Source: Vandiemenella viatica (Eukaryota > Arthropoda > Insecta > Orthoptera > Morabidae). From it: DNA of 64,000 nucleotides. The translations under genes were made by a program, and so were the position numbers. Positions within the stretch are counted from its first letter, which is position 1. Every line of letters starts with the position of its first letter. Below the pieces are notes generated by a model, which was not told the origin of the DNA, ran no database searches, and saw only the letters and a list, made by a program, of their open reading frames with translations. Of this stretch, positions 43,690 to 55,214 are shown one piece after another. The DNA lies in contig JARYHS010009186.1 of NCBI GenBank assembly GCA_031002005.1, forward strand, positions 179,888,437-179,952,436, written 5' to 3'.

Positions 43690-44175
43690 TGTAAGAATAC
43701 ACAGCTTCTTAGTTTTAAATAATTAATAATTAATGTTTGTTTTATATTATTTCAATGGGAAGTGTTTTATATCGGGTTATTATTATGTCTTAAGTATTGT
43801 ATCAAAGAATTCCAAGCAGCGTTATTACCAGATGAAAAGTACATGAAAATCTCTGGACAGTACAGGAGGAGGAAGATCTTTGGGCAAGGAGAAGAGATGA
43901 GTAGTAGTATGCAGAGAGGTACGCTTAGAAAATAACTGCGAGTTGTATCTGTACACAGAAGGATGCAATTATTAATGCAAATTATAATAAAAAAGCCAAG
44001 TGGATGTTTTGATGGTTATTTTTATTCTTTTGGTGGAATAAAAGAGAAGTATTGGCACCTTTTACTAACAAGAAGGTTAGTAAAAAGTACAAAGATTATA
44101 CGTGGCGTTCCGTGACAGACGAGATGCCATATCGTAAGTAAGTAAAGGAGAAGAATACGGACAAAAAATTTTACA
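43690..44175 (+). repeat. 3' LTR
   Basis: TGTAAGAATACAC ... TTTTACA; about 99% like the 5' LTR by eye. Confidence 0.9.
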
Positions 44176-44177
44176 CG

Positions 44178-44353
44178 ATGAACGCATCACTGACTATATA
44201 AGTGATGTAACAATAACACAGAACTAAATCACTACTCCCAGAGCTCATAAAACGTTTCAAATAATGAGTTAAAATACAGGCAGCCGACAGCGTTACTAAT
44301 CTCCTAATTTTACTATTCTGTTTGTTTTTTACTTAACGGATTTGGTGGATCTT
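44178..44353 (+). repeat. 176-bp direct duplication, right copy
   Basis: Begins two bases after the 3' LTR (filler CG) and ends GGATCTT, then unique sequence CAGTGATTCAG. See the left copy. Confidence 0.92.
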
Positions 44354-44845
44354 CAGTGATTCAGACTTTCATAGTACATTACCGGTAAGTGTAGTGAGTT
44401 TTATATTTCTCCCCTAATTCAGAGAATAACTAAATTTTTAAACGTAAGTTAATACGATCACTCGAAACTTCGCAAATGTATTACACCTCAAAGTAGGATT
44501 ATAAAGAAGCAAAATACACCAATGGTATTGGTAAAAAATTCTTTCTGAATTATATCTCACTCTACAATTTAACTAGTTAGACCAGAGTTAATATACACTG
44601 TACTACCGCGTTGATATGCAGTCATACAACCAGAATTGTTACTCACTTCTTTTTCCCCTGTTGACTATACAACCACTTATACTGTGCTACGAAGACATTC
44701 CTATGGGCTGTATAACAAAAAAAGAATAAGAACTGAGACTTTAATTATTAACACAATACCAATATATTCCAACCATATTATTCTAAACCATCATACGAGT
44801 TTTATTTTTGCAACAAAATATTTCTACAGCTACTTAAAACTTTCC

Positions 44846-45003
44846 ACCAAGCGTGATGGGTGAACGGTTAACTTTCTGGCCTCGCATTCGGGAGGACGCG
44901 GGTTCCAATTCCCGTCAGGGCATCCAGATTTGGCTTTTTCATGGTTTCCCCAAATCACACCAATCGAATGCCGGGATGCTTAAAAAAAAAGGCCATGGCC
45001 GAA
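44846..45003 (+). mobile_element. 3'-truncated SINE, family A
   Basis: Head AAGCGTGATGGGTGAACGG, B-box CGGGTTCCAATTCCC, body to GGGATGCTT, an A-run, GGCCATGGCCGAA, then unrelated sequence. Confidence 0.75.
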
Positions 45004-45645
45004 AAACTTTTCAAACAAAATGCAAATCGAGAAAGTGATGTATCTCATAACGGATATTTTACGTCTCCTCAGCAAAATCATACAGCCAATAATCTGTATT
45101 ACATAGTAACATTGTAAAAAAAAGTTGTATTTGCAAATGAAATTGAATAGGGATGCCAACATCCTAAAATGTATAATTTTTGTTTGACAGTTTGTAAGCT
45201 AGCGCGTCGCAAGAAACAAATGGACGGATTTTTGCTTATGACGACTGGCAGGATCCATCCAGTACAGTACAAATTCCAGAAAATTATTATTCTTTTTAAC
45301 TGTATGTGCAAACACGCAGAAACTAATCAGTGGATTTCAACGAAATTTCATATAGTAATAGATTATGTCAGCGGTAAGGATATAGAGTATTCTTCATACT
45401 GATTAGAACATACTTCCCAACGACACAGAATCCAAAACCACAAAATTTTAATTTTTGTCGATTGAACGCGCTTTCACAAAAACTAATCAACGACTTCCAT
45501 CGAAACTTAGCATAGTAATAGCTTAAGTCATTAGTCAACATCTAGCAAGCCCACTTGTTATCCTGGTTAATTCCATTTTGTACAGGGCAAAACAGGAAAA
45601 TATGTTTTTAATATAAAGATCCATTTAACGTTGCGTTTCGAGTCG

Positions 45646-45775
45646 TGTTGTAGCTCAGATAGTAAAGGCACGTGAGTATGAAAGATCCGCGGTTTGAATT
45701 CCAGCTTCGGCTAGAATATGTATGGGCCTTAAAATAGACCTTCGCCTCTGGTAAAGCTTAGCAGCACAATTAGTA
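45646..45775 (+). mobile_element. SINE family B, truncated
   Basis: TGTTGTAGCTCAGATAGTAAAGG head, B-box GGTTTGAATTCCAG, and the start of the body (CCTTCGCCTCTGGTAAAGC). Confidence 0.65.
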
Positions 45776-45796
45776 GAGCCATTGACTTTCTTTGTT

Positions 45797-46025
45797 GTTT
45801 TTTGTTTACAACTCCACGCCTCGTTGACGTAAAAGTCATTACAGGCGGTAAAGGATTAGAGTCAAGGAACGGAAGGAATTCTATCATGGCATTTTTTTAA
45901 GGAACCATTCCGGCATTCCCCTGGAGTGATTTCGCGAAACATTGGAAACCCGAAATCTGGTTGTCCGGACGGGCATTCGGATCAGCGTTCTGCCGAATGC
46001 AAGGCCAGAGCGTTACTACTCGGTA
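45797..46025 (-). mobile_element. tRNA-derived SINE, family A
   Basis: Minus-strand copy; family body with GTTTCGCGAAATCACTCC and end GTCAACGAGGCGTGGAG; B-box eroded. Confidence 0.7.
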
Positions 46026-46256
46026 CATTCTGTACTAATTCAGTTTCCTTTATTATTGTTCACCATTCATTTAATCAATTTAATTTATGCTTCTAACAAT
46101 TCTACTTGTATTATGAGCAATATCTGATACCTTTCATGCATCTTATGATTTCCCGCGCGTGAGCTTTGGTATGTATAAAAATTCTTTACCGATTTTATTC
46201 TGTTACCAAATATTAACTAGGAGAGGCATGAATGTCATTATTGTAGTTGCTTGTAA

Positions 46257-46565
46257 GTAGTTCCAGTGGTCCAAAATTCCGTCACAAAACAGTGAATGTT
46301 TTAATAAACATGTGGTAGAAAGTATGATTTTTCCAACGGAAACAGTGGTGAAGTTTGTGGTCAGTTTAAATGTAGCCAAGAATAATTTTTAATCTCCTTT
46401 GCTTTCGTTGATGTCATATTACTAATTTCATTATTTCATCCACATGAAAGTAGTTCCAACGGATCAAGGTTCCACCGTGATATAATGAATGTATTAATGC
46501 GCATGTAACAGAAGCTATGATTCTCGAACGGAAACATTAACGAAGTTTTGAAATGCAGCCTGGAC
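46257..46565 (+). repeat. Diverged tandem duplication, period about 191 bp
   Basis: AGTAGTTCCA recurs at 46257 and 46448, followed in each by GTGAATGTTTTAATAAACATG / ATGAATGTATTAATGCGCATG and AACGGAAACA...GAAGTTT. Confidence 0.7.
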
Positions 46566-46569
46566 CAGA

Positions 46570-48040
46570 ATGGCTCCTGTTAAGCATATGGCACTACGGA
46601 TTTAGTTTTATTATTTACATGGTGCAGCGAAATTTTTTAGTGTTCCTAGTTACTTTTAATTTCATTGATTCCCTATTGCTGTCGTCATAAACTCAATAGC
46701 AAGTAAGAAGTTACAACTTTGTGGCGATAAAAGATATAATCGCAAACAAACATTATAAAATGAGGGCTGTGAGTGTTATTTAATAAAAAAGAACAGTTTA
46801 TTCTACTGGCCGCGGGTTGAACAGTAGCCAGAATTTGTATACCCGTTCCTTGGATGATGATATTACAGAATATTTCCACGTAAGAAATGCGTATTGTTGA
46901 TATTTATTGTAGGCATCTTTCGTTGAGGAAAAAACTGATTTCCGCATCCATATGACATGTAGGGGAGAAGTATCACACATTAACGTTTTTAATTAACATC
47001 GTACGGTATTCAGAGAGGATTGCGAAACATGTCGTACCAGAGACAAATTGTGTAACTATCAAAGATCTTAATAATCTCGGTGAATGTGATTACAGTAAAT
47101 CCTATATTACTCACGCTTATTACGTTTGATTCACATATTCCGTTACTTTTAATGTTTTAAATTTCGGAGAACTGATTAGATAATTAGAAAAAGTCAAGAA
47201 AAGAAACATAATACTAAGAAAAGTAGTGTGATATTGTGTTATTTTTCCTGAAAGCAATGAACACCTCAATTGCAGTGCGATCCGTAACCCATTATCTTTC
47301 CGTCTAAAAATGAATTCATTTATTTCCTCCCTCCCTCGGTACATATAAGTCATTAGCGGTTTACGCAGATTTTGATTCGGATCATTAGCTCTAAACATTT
47401 GTAAACACCATACAAATTCATGTGGAAGATTTGCGTGATATCGTTTCATACTTAATACATCTCAGACACACACAGCTTGCCTACAGATTTATATAGTATA
47501 GATTTGCTGAAACCGAAAAGAATTTACTTTTGTTGGGTCTTCGTATCACATTTTATATTTGCAGCATCGTTAATTCTGTATGAACGAATTCAAGAAACGA
47601 TTTGTTGAGCCATTTACTTTGATTAATTTAATTTACAAGTATTGCAAGATTTTAAAGTTCAATCTAGAAATACTGAGATGAAATGAAGTATTCAGTTAAA
47701 ATCGAACTCTAACCTACAGTACTAATGAATGTATTACCACAAGAACTTAATGAAATTACAAAGATATAATTCACGGCACAACCCAAAAATATTTATGACA
47801 TTTTATTTGATATTTTTGTATTCTAAATCATTAATGACGTCAAAGTGCCTAAAGAATGACGTCGTAGAAGTTTAATTCAAATTGTCTTGTCTGGAGTTCG
47901 TAAAAGAATGATCCGGTTTACAAGTATTTTTGTTAACATCATCAGTTGTAACTGAGAAGTAACTTAAATCTAATTTTGTTATTTCTTACGAAAGGAAATT
48001 TGGTTCAATAGCAAACATTTTCGTTTCCTCTCGGAATAAG
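46570..48040. other. Stretch without recognised gene
   Basis: AT-rich with no coding motif; lies downstream of CSP gene 1 (- strand). Confidence 0.45.
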
Positions 48041-48042
48041 AA

Positions 48043-48048
48043 TTTATT
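48043..48048 (-). terminator. Poly(A) signal of CSP gene 1
   Basis: AATAAA on the - strand, 35 bases past the stop codon. Confidence 0.7.
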
Positions 48049-48082
48049 AAACATTTAACAATACAGTCAACTTAAGAGTTTC

Positions 48083-48279
48083 TCAGGCAACCCCCGCTTG
48101 TGCTCTCCAGAAGTCTCCAAAGTTCTTGAGTTTCTCTCCAGTGGGATCATACTTCGCTACCAGTTTCTGGAGATCGTCAGGTTTATTCTTGGAGATATTG
48201 ACGAAGTATTTTCCGAGACCTTCCTTTTGCTTGGCAGAACATTTCGCGCAATTAGTCGCTACTATTTCCGGCAGAAGAT
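48083..48279 (-). CDS. CSP gene 1, exon 2
   Basis: Acceptor CTGTGTTCACAG at 48280; split codon gives Asp; LLPEIVATNCAKCSAKQKE ... WRAQAGVA, stop TGA. Confidence 0.92.
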
Positions 48280-49673
48280 CTGTGAACACAGTGGAGAAGA
48301 ACAGTCTGGTGAAGTTTTTGATGAAAAGCAAAGAAACGAGATGGAACGTCATGGTGAAACATAAATTTTAAAATTAAATCACCTTGTTTGAAAATATAAC
48401 ATCTTTAACAATTAAATACACAATTTGGATTTATAATATGAATAAATTTTAGATAATACATAAATACGAATTAAAGAGTTTTATCTGTTGGGTTAACTAC
48501 GTAATAAATAATGTTTGAAGAAAGTATGTTAAAACAAATCAGGAACTGTATAACTTGTAGTGGAAAAAGGGAATGCGTGATGCCTCTCGTAAAACAGTGT
48601 TAGTAATATAAAATGGAAAATATGCGCAAAAATAATAAAAAAAATCGACTGTAGTCTATTAATTAAAAAGTAATGGTGCTGCAACCAGGAAAAGACGAAG
48701 AGATTTTAATGAGCCAAAAGCAAATTGTATTCCAGTGACTCTGTAACATTGCACCTATTATAATGCTACATAGTTTTGGTCTATCCGTATCGGAAAAGTT
48801 CATTAGTAACAAAAAACAGTACACATGTACTGTAATAATAAAATTGGTTAAGAAATAAAGCATGACATGACTTGTGTCGTATGCTGACCGTTACCAAACA
48901 TATATTGCACGATTCCCAAATAGCTAACTGTCAAATAAATAAATTTCTTCTTTTGGACAATCTGGTATCCAGGACTTAAAAGAAAATTTGTTTCCTTGTT
49001 TTCAATGCACTGTTATCGCCTATTGATTACTTCTTCAAACTGTATCTATTGCAAGTATTAATTGGTTTTGTTGATCTAATCCTCTACAAAGTTAAAATAA
49101 ATTAAATTCATTCCTATAAGTAAAGTATGAGTAAATGATTGCGAGAATATCACACAATAGCGTACAAGGGCCAACTGAATAAATTTAATTACAAAGATTT
49201 TTCGGAGTGTTTAATGGTCTCCTATAATCTAATGGATTAATCTCATTGAACCGAATTCAGAGACATAGGCAAACGGTAGGACCAATCGCTGACAAGACGG
49301 CATTGTTAAAAGACTTCATAAAATGGCAGCTTTTGTCTGCAAAAGATAATTAGGGTAAAGACAATGCTTCTAAGCTGACTGATCAGCGTAAGACTAATAT
49401 ACTAACGATATTATCTTGTAACCAGGTTGTTGTAACAAGCAGCAGCGTAAGCAGCAGGTCTCAGCACTGTTGCTTACCTCTGAAGACTTTGGTCGGTGGA
49501 GTACACGAGCTGTCGTCGCCTAGAAAGCAGTGGCTGATGGCGTCCACGTTTGCCGGCACAGCGAGCAATGCGTCGATATCTGTATTGTCGAACTCTGTGG
49601 TGTAGGTGTCCTCTGGACGGGCCACCACCAAAGTGGCGCCCAAGACGAATGCAATGGTAAACAAGTGCATCAT
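48083..49673 (-). CDS. Chemosensory protein (CSP/OS-D family), two exons, 130 aa
   Basis: Exon 1 (49673-49478) and exon 2 (48279-48083) join in phase 1 to a 130-residue protein. Signal peptide about 1-18 (MMHLFTIAFVLGATLVVA); mature region with YTTEFDN, then four cysteines spaced C-x7-C-x18-C-x2-C (CFLGDDSSC ... NCAKC), KQKEGLGKYF, and KYDPTGEKL near the end. Four Cys in this spacing and one intron at this place, after the second Cys, identify the family: small secreted alpha-helical proteins that bind hydrophobic ligands, some in antennae, some in development (cockroach p10 in leg regeneration). Lineages vary from x6 to x8 in the first spacing. Intron 1198 bases, GT/AG. Either of the two initial Met codons could start; the first is used. 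Confidence 0.92.
49478..49673 (-). CDS. CSP gene 1, exon 1
   Basis: 65 codons plus one base; ends KVFR and donor GGTAAGC (intron from 49477). Encodes the signal peptide and first two cysteines. Confidence 0.9.
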
Positions 49674-49716
49674 CTCGATGGGAGACGTATGGTACCTGGG
49701 AGCGACGATAGTCTGC

Positions 49717-49724
49717 TTTATATA
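49717..49724 (-). promoter_or_regulatory. TATA box of CSP gene 1
   Basis: TATATAAA on the - strand, 44 bases upstream of the start codon, implying a very short 5' UTR. Confidence 0.65.
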
Positions 49725-49799
49725 CTACTCGAAGACCTTGGATAGAGGTGAAGAGTGGATGCAACTAGACTTGTCATATAATGACAAGCTGTTTCTGCT

Positions 49800-51127
49800 A
49801 CCGTCCTCGGTCATTAATATATAATCATAGCTAGCAAGTGCTGAAAAAAATATTAAGAATAGAACAAATAGCTTCCAACATTAATTTGGTTTGTTGCGTT
49901 GTTACTTCATCTTTTAAAGTTTCTTTTTTTCACAAGTAAAATATTACTTCTCATGTCATGTCCAACGCAATCGTGCCTTCATGTCCCTCTAAAATTCTTA
50001 TCTCCATTACTTAGTCGTTAATCCCCAGGCAATCATTATTTCAACAGTTTCTTCATCCAAATGTCCCCGTACTGGTTCTGGGAGGTACAGCGGGCTTAAA
50101 CTCAAATCTCGGGTCCCGCGTACTGGCCGCTCCGAATACAGTTTTTAGGCTATTTCCAGCAATCACCCAGCGAATGGTGGGGCGGTCCCCAACTACTGTC
50201 TCATAAAATACACATTTAAAAGATCAAAAATGCAGCCATCAACGCAATACAATTACAAGTTTCATTTACAGATGACAGCATTTAGCAACATATTAATTCA
50301 TTAATGAACCTCTCCTTTAGCAGTTTCTTCCCTTCAAGACATATTTATAAGAGATTTCAGATTTATCACTTGATACATTTGGAATTTTACTTCTGGAACT
50401 TTCATTTCCATCGAAAAATTGATTCATCCTTTAAAACTCAAAAGTTCCAATCTTCATTCATGTAGTTATTAATTATCATTTCTCATATATACTGTTTCAT
50501 AGTACTTTATAATATTTCGTGAGTATTATACCGTCGAGTTGTAAACAGTAGTTTAACTCTTTTCTTATTCCTTCTCTCTTATTATGTTCGAAATCTAGTC
50601 TTATACGTAATCACTTAAATTTCTCAGAACACAGCAGCTTCTTAAAAACTGGTCTTTCACGAGTTTAAAATTAAACGTTTGTACTAATTAATTTGTTCTT
50701 GGAAACAATTCTTACTTCTTGTAACATCAGTGTATCATTTTTAATTTTTGTGATTGATAATTCCCCGACTACAAGCGAAACAAGTCAGAAAATATATATA
50801 TCATCGATAACGGTATCATTTTCACTATTTCAATAATAATACACTGTTTTAGGATGAAATTGTATCTCTATTTATTGATTAAATTAACATTTATCCTATT
50901 TAGTCACTGAATAAGATGCATTTGATGGATTTAGTTATATATGTCTTTCGTAAGTAAATACGGTATTTGATAACTTGACTTAGCATTTCTATCGATATAT
51001 TACTTTCTTCCAATTTGAATAATCAATGCTAATTTTAAGAAAACGTTGCGGTATACATTTGACGAATATAAATTTCTAATACTAAAAAAAATAAAAACTT
51101 GTATCAAAACAAAAATTTATTTTATTA
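49800..51127. other. Stretch without recognised gene
   Basis: AT-rich upstream region of CSP gene 1; nothing coding recognised. Confidence 0.45.
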
Positions 51128-52116
51128 TCTTATATATAAAAATCAATGTTTGTGGATTTGTTCGTCTTCTATGCATTCCTATACCATTTATCAGATTGCA
51201 ATGAAACTTTGGAGAGTTTTCGAGTGTGCGCCTGCGAAGGTTCCTGTGAAAAAAAATATTCAAAAAGTCACCCCCTATTCCCCATAACACCCCATAATTT
51301 AAGCAAAACCACATTTTTTATCCGATTTAGATAGGAATTTGTACACTTATACTTTAAAACAAACATAAAAATACTGCCTACATACGGCTTCCTAATATTA
51401 ATCCCCTCGCCCCCTTTCCACCCCCATAATTTTTTCACCCCATAATTTAGGCAATACCACATTTTTTATCCGATTTAGATAAGAATTTGTACACTTATAC
51501 TTTAAAACAAACAGAAAAATACTGCCAACATATGGTTTCCGAATATTCATCCCCTCTCCCCCTTTCCAACCCCATTACGTTTTTACCCCATAATTTAGGC
51601 AAACCACATTTTTTATCCGATTTAGATAAGAATTTGTACATTTATACTTTAAAACAAACAGAAAAATACTGCCTACGTATGGTTTCCGAATATTCATCCC
51701 CTCTCCCCATTTCCAACCCCATTACGTTATTACCCCATAATTTAGGCAAACCTCATTTTTTATCCGATTTAGATAACAATTTGTACGCTTATACTTTAAA
51801 ACAAACAGAAAAATACTGCCTACGTATGGTTTCCGAATATTCATCCCCTCTCCCCCTTTCCAACCCCATTACGTTTTACCCAATAATTTAGGCAAACCAC
51901 ATTTTTTATCAGATTTAGATAAGAATTTGTACACTTATACTTTGAAACTAACAGAAAAAAACTGCCTCCATATGTTTTCCAAAGCGCATCCCCTCTCACC
52001 CTTTCCAACTGTATATGACTGAAACAGCAGTTTAAAATTTATATGTAAATATTTTTTCATTTAATCTATGTGTCTAATCAAGTCCAGCAATAGTGAAGCA
52101 TTGCCGGGTCAGCTAG
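51128..52116 (+). mobile_element. Non-autonomous Helitron (989 bp) with tandem-repeat core
   Basis: 5' end TCTTATATATAAAAATC after A; 3' end GCAATAGTGAAGCATTGC (5-bp stem) then CGGGTCAGCTAG before T. TC...CTAG termini, 3' hairpin and A|T insertion fit Helitrons. Core: five tandem units of 146-148 bp (ACATTTTTTATCCGATTTAG at 51311, 51459, 51606, about 51753 and 51899). The 134-codon frame over the repeats is a by-product of the repeat, not a gene. Confidence 0.88.
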
Positions 52117-52144
52117 TTATTAATATTTGGATATGTGAAAGTAC

Positions 52145-52149
<5 letters not shown>

Positions 52150-52180
<31 letters not shown>
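52150..52180 (+). repeat. Poly(A) tract, 31 bases
   Basis: Uninterrupted A-run just outside the Helitron; origin unclear. Confidence 0.85.
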
Positions 52181-52183
<3 letters not shown>

Positions 52184-52781
52184 AACTGATTCAAATTCTA
52201 GTTTCAATTTTCCAGTTGATTACTATCCAGATAGTCCCTTGAAGTTTCAGTTATTTTTTGGATGACTTGTGTGTTTCTATTTGGTGTGACAGATTTTCAC
52301 GCACCATAACTGTAGTACTAAAATCCCTTTCAACCATACTTCGTACCAGTGTACCTGAAGGGAAACGGAACAATATTGTTTTCCTTAAGTCGTCTGATCA
52401 TCTACCCGTTTGACACAGGTAATAGCTCGTAAAAGAATCAAGTCGCAGACTTCAAATTTTCACATGTTATGTGTTGCGTTCACCAAAAATGCAAATATGC
52501 ATAAATATTTCCCGAAAATCTTGTTCTGGAAGTGTATGAGACCAGGAAAGGGGTGCGATTTTTTTTCTGTCCCATATTGTGCGGTATCCTTGAGTATAGT
52601 TCATCAAAGTAGATGATTACTATAGTTTCATTATTTTTTTTTTTTTACTGGAAAATGAAGATGTTAGTGGCAATATTTTTTTTAAAAAAATTTACTCCAC
52701 TTTTGTTTCTAGGAAATTGGAATTAGTTTTAAATATCGACCCTACCATCTATTTTAAACAACACATCTAATATATTTTATA
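52181..52781. other. Stretch without recognised gene
   Basis: AT-rich with homopolymer runs at 52629-52646 and 52675-52690; no gene or element ends recognised. Confidence 0.45.
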
Positions 52782-53367
52782 CAGGGTGTTACAAAAATGT
52801 ACGGCCAAACTTTCAGAAAACATTCCTCACACACAAACAAAGAAAATATGTTATGTGGACATGTGTCCGGAAACGCTTACTTTCCATGTTAGAGCTCATT
52901 TTAGTTTCGTTAGTATGTACTGTACTTCCTCGATTCACAGATTTTCTGTGAACGTGAGGGCAGGAATTGTTGGTGATGTCTTGATTGGGCCCCATGTTCT
53001 TCCACCCCGATACCAAATGTAGAGACTCTTCGTGCTCGTATTGTGGACGGCTGTGATACAATACGCCATTCTCCAAGGCTGCATCAGCGCATCAGGGATT
53101 CCATGCGACGGAGGGTGGATGCATGTATCCTCGCTAACGGAGGACATTTTGAACATTTCCTGTAACAAAGTGTTTGAAGTCAAGCTGGTACGTTCTGTTG
53201 CTGTGTGTTTCCATTCCATGTTTAATGTGATTTGAAGAGAAGTAATAAAATGAGCTCTAACATGGAAAGTAAGCGTTTCCGGACACATGTCCACATAACA
53301 TATTTTCTGTGTTTGTGTGTGAGGAATGTTTCCTGAAAGTTTGGCCGTACCTTTTTGTGACACCCTG
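52782..53367. mobile_element. Deletion derivative of a DUF4817-type transposon (586 bp)
   Basis: Near-perfect 122-bp TIRs (52782-52903, 53246-53367) beginning CAGGGTGTTACAAAA and flanked by TA (TATA on the left). The interior keeps two transposase scraps on the + strand: HRFSVNVRAGIVGDVLIGPH (about 52938-53012) and ETLRARIVDGCDTIR ... RRRVDACILANGGHFEHFL then stop (about 53022-53166), in different frames. These match the DDE middle (VNVWAGIVGD..IGP) and C-terminus of mariner-like transposases linked to an N-terminal DUF4817 helix-turn-helix in insects. The region between was deleted. Confidence 0.85.
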
Positions 53368-54300
53368 TATATTTCAATAAAAACAAACATAGACCTGTAT
53401 CAGTTTTGTGGTTGCTTTTGTACATAATAATGCTACTATTTTATTGGAAGCGCTCCTGGTTGAAAGTGCCTTGCATCCTAGTGGATGGGACAGGTACTAT
53501 TTTCTAGCTGATAAAATAATAATGAAGTTTTTTTTAGTAGTGAGCAGCGCGGCAGCACACGTGTGATTGCATACGGCGCGAGACGGGTAGTCGACACGCA
53601 GATTGTTGCCTACCGTACGGCACGGAAGTGTGAAAATAAGAAAATTAGCTGATACCCGCGACTTCGTACGCATGGACTCAAAATTTCATTGCCAGAATTG
53701 GATATAGAAAACTATTAGTAACGTAAGAGTTGTCCCAAACAACACCGAGTCGGCATGATATGACAGGAAAGCCATCACTATATCATTCTACCTTCGAACC
53801 TGTCTCATGAAGAGAATCAGTTTCCAACATATTTAAAAACAGGAAATCAAACGATGGTGCGGGGCAACTTTTTTTCAGCTCGGTATTTTCTTCTATGTTC
53901 TGCATGAGCATCAGATTCTTGGGTTCTAATAACTTTAGCTACTCGTGCTCTTCTAGAGCTACACTTTAACCCAGGGTTATGTCCGCAAGGCATGTCAAAA
54001 ATGAAGACAAAATAAACTGGTGCCTGAAACTTTTAGACAGACACAAAGTAATAGCACAGCGCAGAGCAAATTGACATCTATACAAAATAATAAGTTTTGT
54101 CTCTAAACGAAATCTACTAACAAATCATATACTAACAAACGGCGCGAGCTGCACAGCTTGAGCAACCGACGTAGCATTACAGACTAACACTCGCATCCGT
54201 CTATCTATCACCATTCGATAAGTTCTCAAGATTTCGTGACTAAAAGAGTTATTCATACCGGAAAAATGTCCTGTGTCCTTCCTACAGATACAAAGTATTT
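53368..54300. other. Mostly unassigned, possible Helitron 3' end
   Basis: At 53646 the - strand reads GCGGGTATCAGCTAA, resembling a decayed Helitron 3' terminus (CTAG changed to CTAA). It could belong to the Helitron remnant at 54360-54952. Nothing else recognised. Confidence 0.3.
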
Positions 54301-54359
54301 TTGAACAGCCTAATTAAGTAATTTCATGAATGCAACAGTCTTCGCAGATTTAAAACAAT

Positions 54360-54952
54360 CTCTCGTCGAGTAAATGTGCAATAATTGTGGGTTCTCATTG
54401 GGAAGCGGAAGAACAGAGCCTGCACGATGGTAAATTTGGGCCTGCACCTTGAATATCGGCATGAGTCCATCTCCGACGATCACGTCTGGAAGCCAGTGTT
54501 ATACTTCCGGATGTTTTTCAAAAAATCCTTCGATTCAGGGGTATTTCCAGAAATGTACGAACTCAGTGGAGCAGGTGGCTATTGAAGAGGTGTCAAATTG
54601 ACTCTCCCGTTCGAGCAACACATTCCAGCTGGTTCACCTCAGAATTTTTTTGCTTAGCAATAAAAGCATACTACATCCATTTTCCCAATCAAAACATTTG
54701 GATGTGTATAGTAACCGCACTGAGGATCATAATTAAACGCCCCCAATCGCAGGTTACCCTGTCGGAGTCTCGCGCCTGATTTATCCTCACTCGAGATTGT
54801 TCGACGCGAGCTTTTCTTTCCTCTAGCGTTTCAGCAGCTCGGGACGTGGAAGCCCTGATCCGAACTTGTTCAAGGCGAGCATCACGCTGTTCAGGTGTTT
54901 CAGATGCCAGCATCCGTTTTGCTTGTTTGGCTTTCAGATTTACTTTTCCCAT
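54360..54952 (-). pseudogene. Autonomous Helitron protein, N-terminal part (broken)
   Basis: On the - strand from ATG at 54952: basic repeats ETPEQRDARLEQVRIRASTS and AAETLEERKARVEQSRVR, typical of the N-terminus of arthropod Helitron proteins; then, after a frame change near 54755, FNYDP, HPNVLIGKMDVVCFYC, GEPAGMCCSNGRVNL, TPESKDFLKNIRKYNTGFQ and, after another shift, PIFKV and IYHRAGSVLPLP, i.e. the region leading into the Helitron-like N domain. At least four in-frame stops and two frameshifts are seen. Rep catalytic and helicase parts are absent. Confidence 0.7.
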
Positions 54953-55214
54953 TGATTTCCTTTTTTTTTTTTTGTTTTTTTTGCATTTTTGGGGCTTTCT
55001 CCGATTCCGTTGTAGTGATCTGTGTGTTACTGTTAACTGATGCGAGGTCCAGTGCACCCGCTTATATTATCCCTCTCGCAAGGGAAGGGGTTAAGGCGGG
55101 TATGAATGGAAACTTCTAGAACACTGCTAGAATATTCGAAATTATTCTTGTTTTACCAAAGACTAGATAGATAGTCTAGAAGACACTGGAAAGTTGAAGA
55201 AAAGTGAATTAAAT

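Larger units (their letters stand above)
41697..44175 (+). mobile_element. Non-autonomous Gypsy-like LTR retrotransposon
   Basis: Two LTRs of about 485 bp with TGTAA...TTACA ends, a tRNA-type primer-binding site 2 bases after the 5' LTR (TGGCGACTGTGACC), a purine tract GAGGGGATG before the 3' LTR, and 1.5 kb of interior with a single intact ORF (303 aa) and no protease, reverse transcriptase or integrase. The LTRs differ at only a handful of positions (two small indels, about two substitutions), so insertion is recent. Enclosed by a 176-bp direct duplication instead of a 4-6 bp TSD. Confidence 0.9.

Noticed and set aside
45270..45580. Two loosely similar blocks (ACTAATCA.....TTC.A.CGAAA.TT)
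   Set aside because: Similarity is short and AT-rich; no element ends were found to support a Helitron or tandem call.
48098..48371. Plus-strand frames over CSP exon 2
   Set aside because: Antisense shadows of the CSP coding exon; the - strand frame has family motifs, splice sites and a paralogue.
51487..51891. 134-codon frame with internally repeated peptide
   Set aside because: The peptide repeat is simply the 147-bp tandem DNA repeat of the Helitron, whose length is a multiple of three; no start context or family resemblance.
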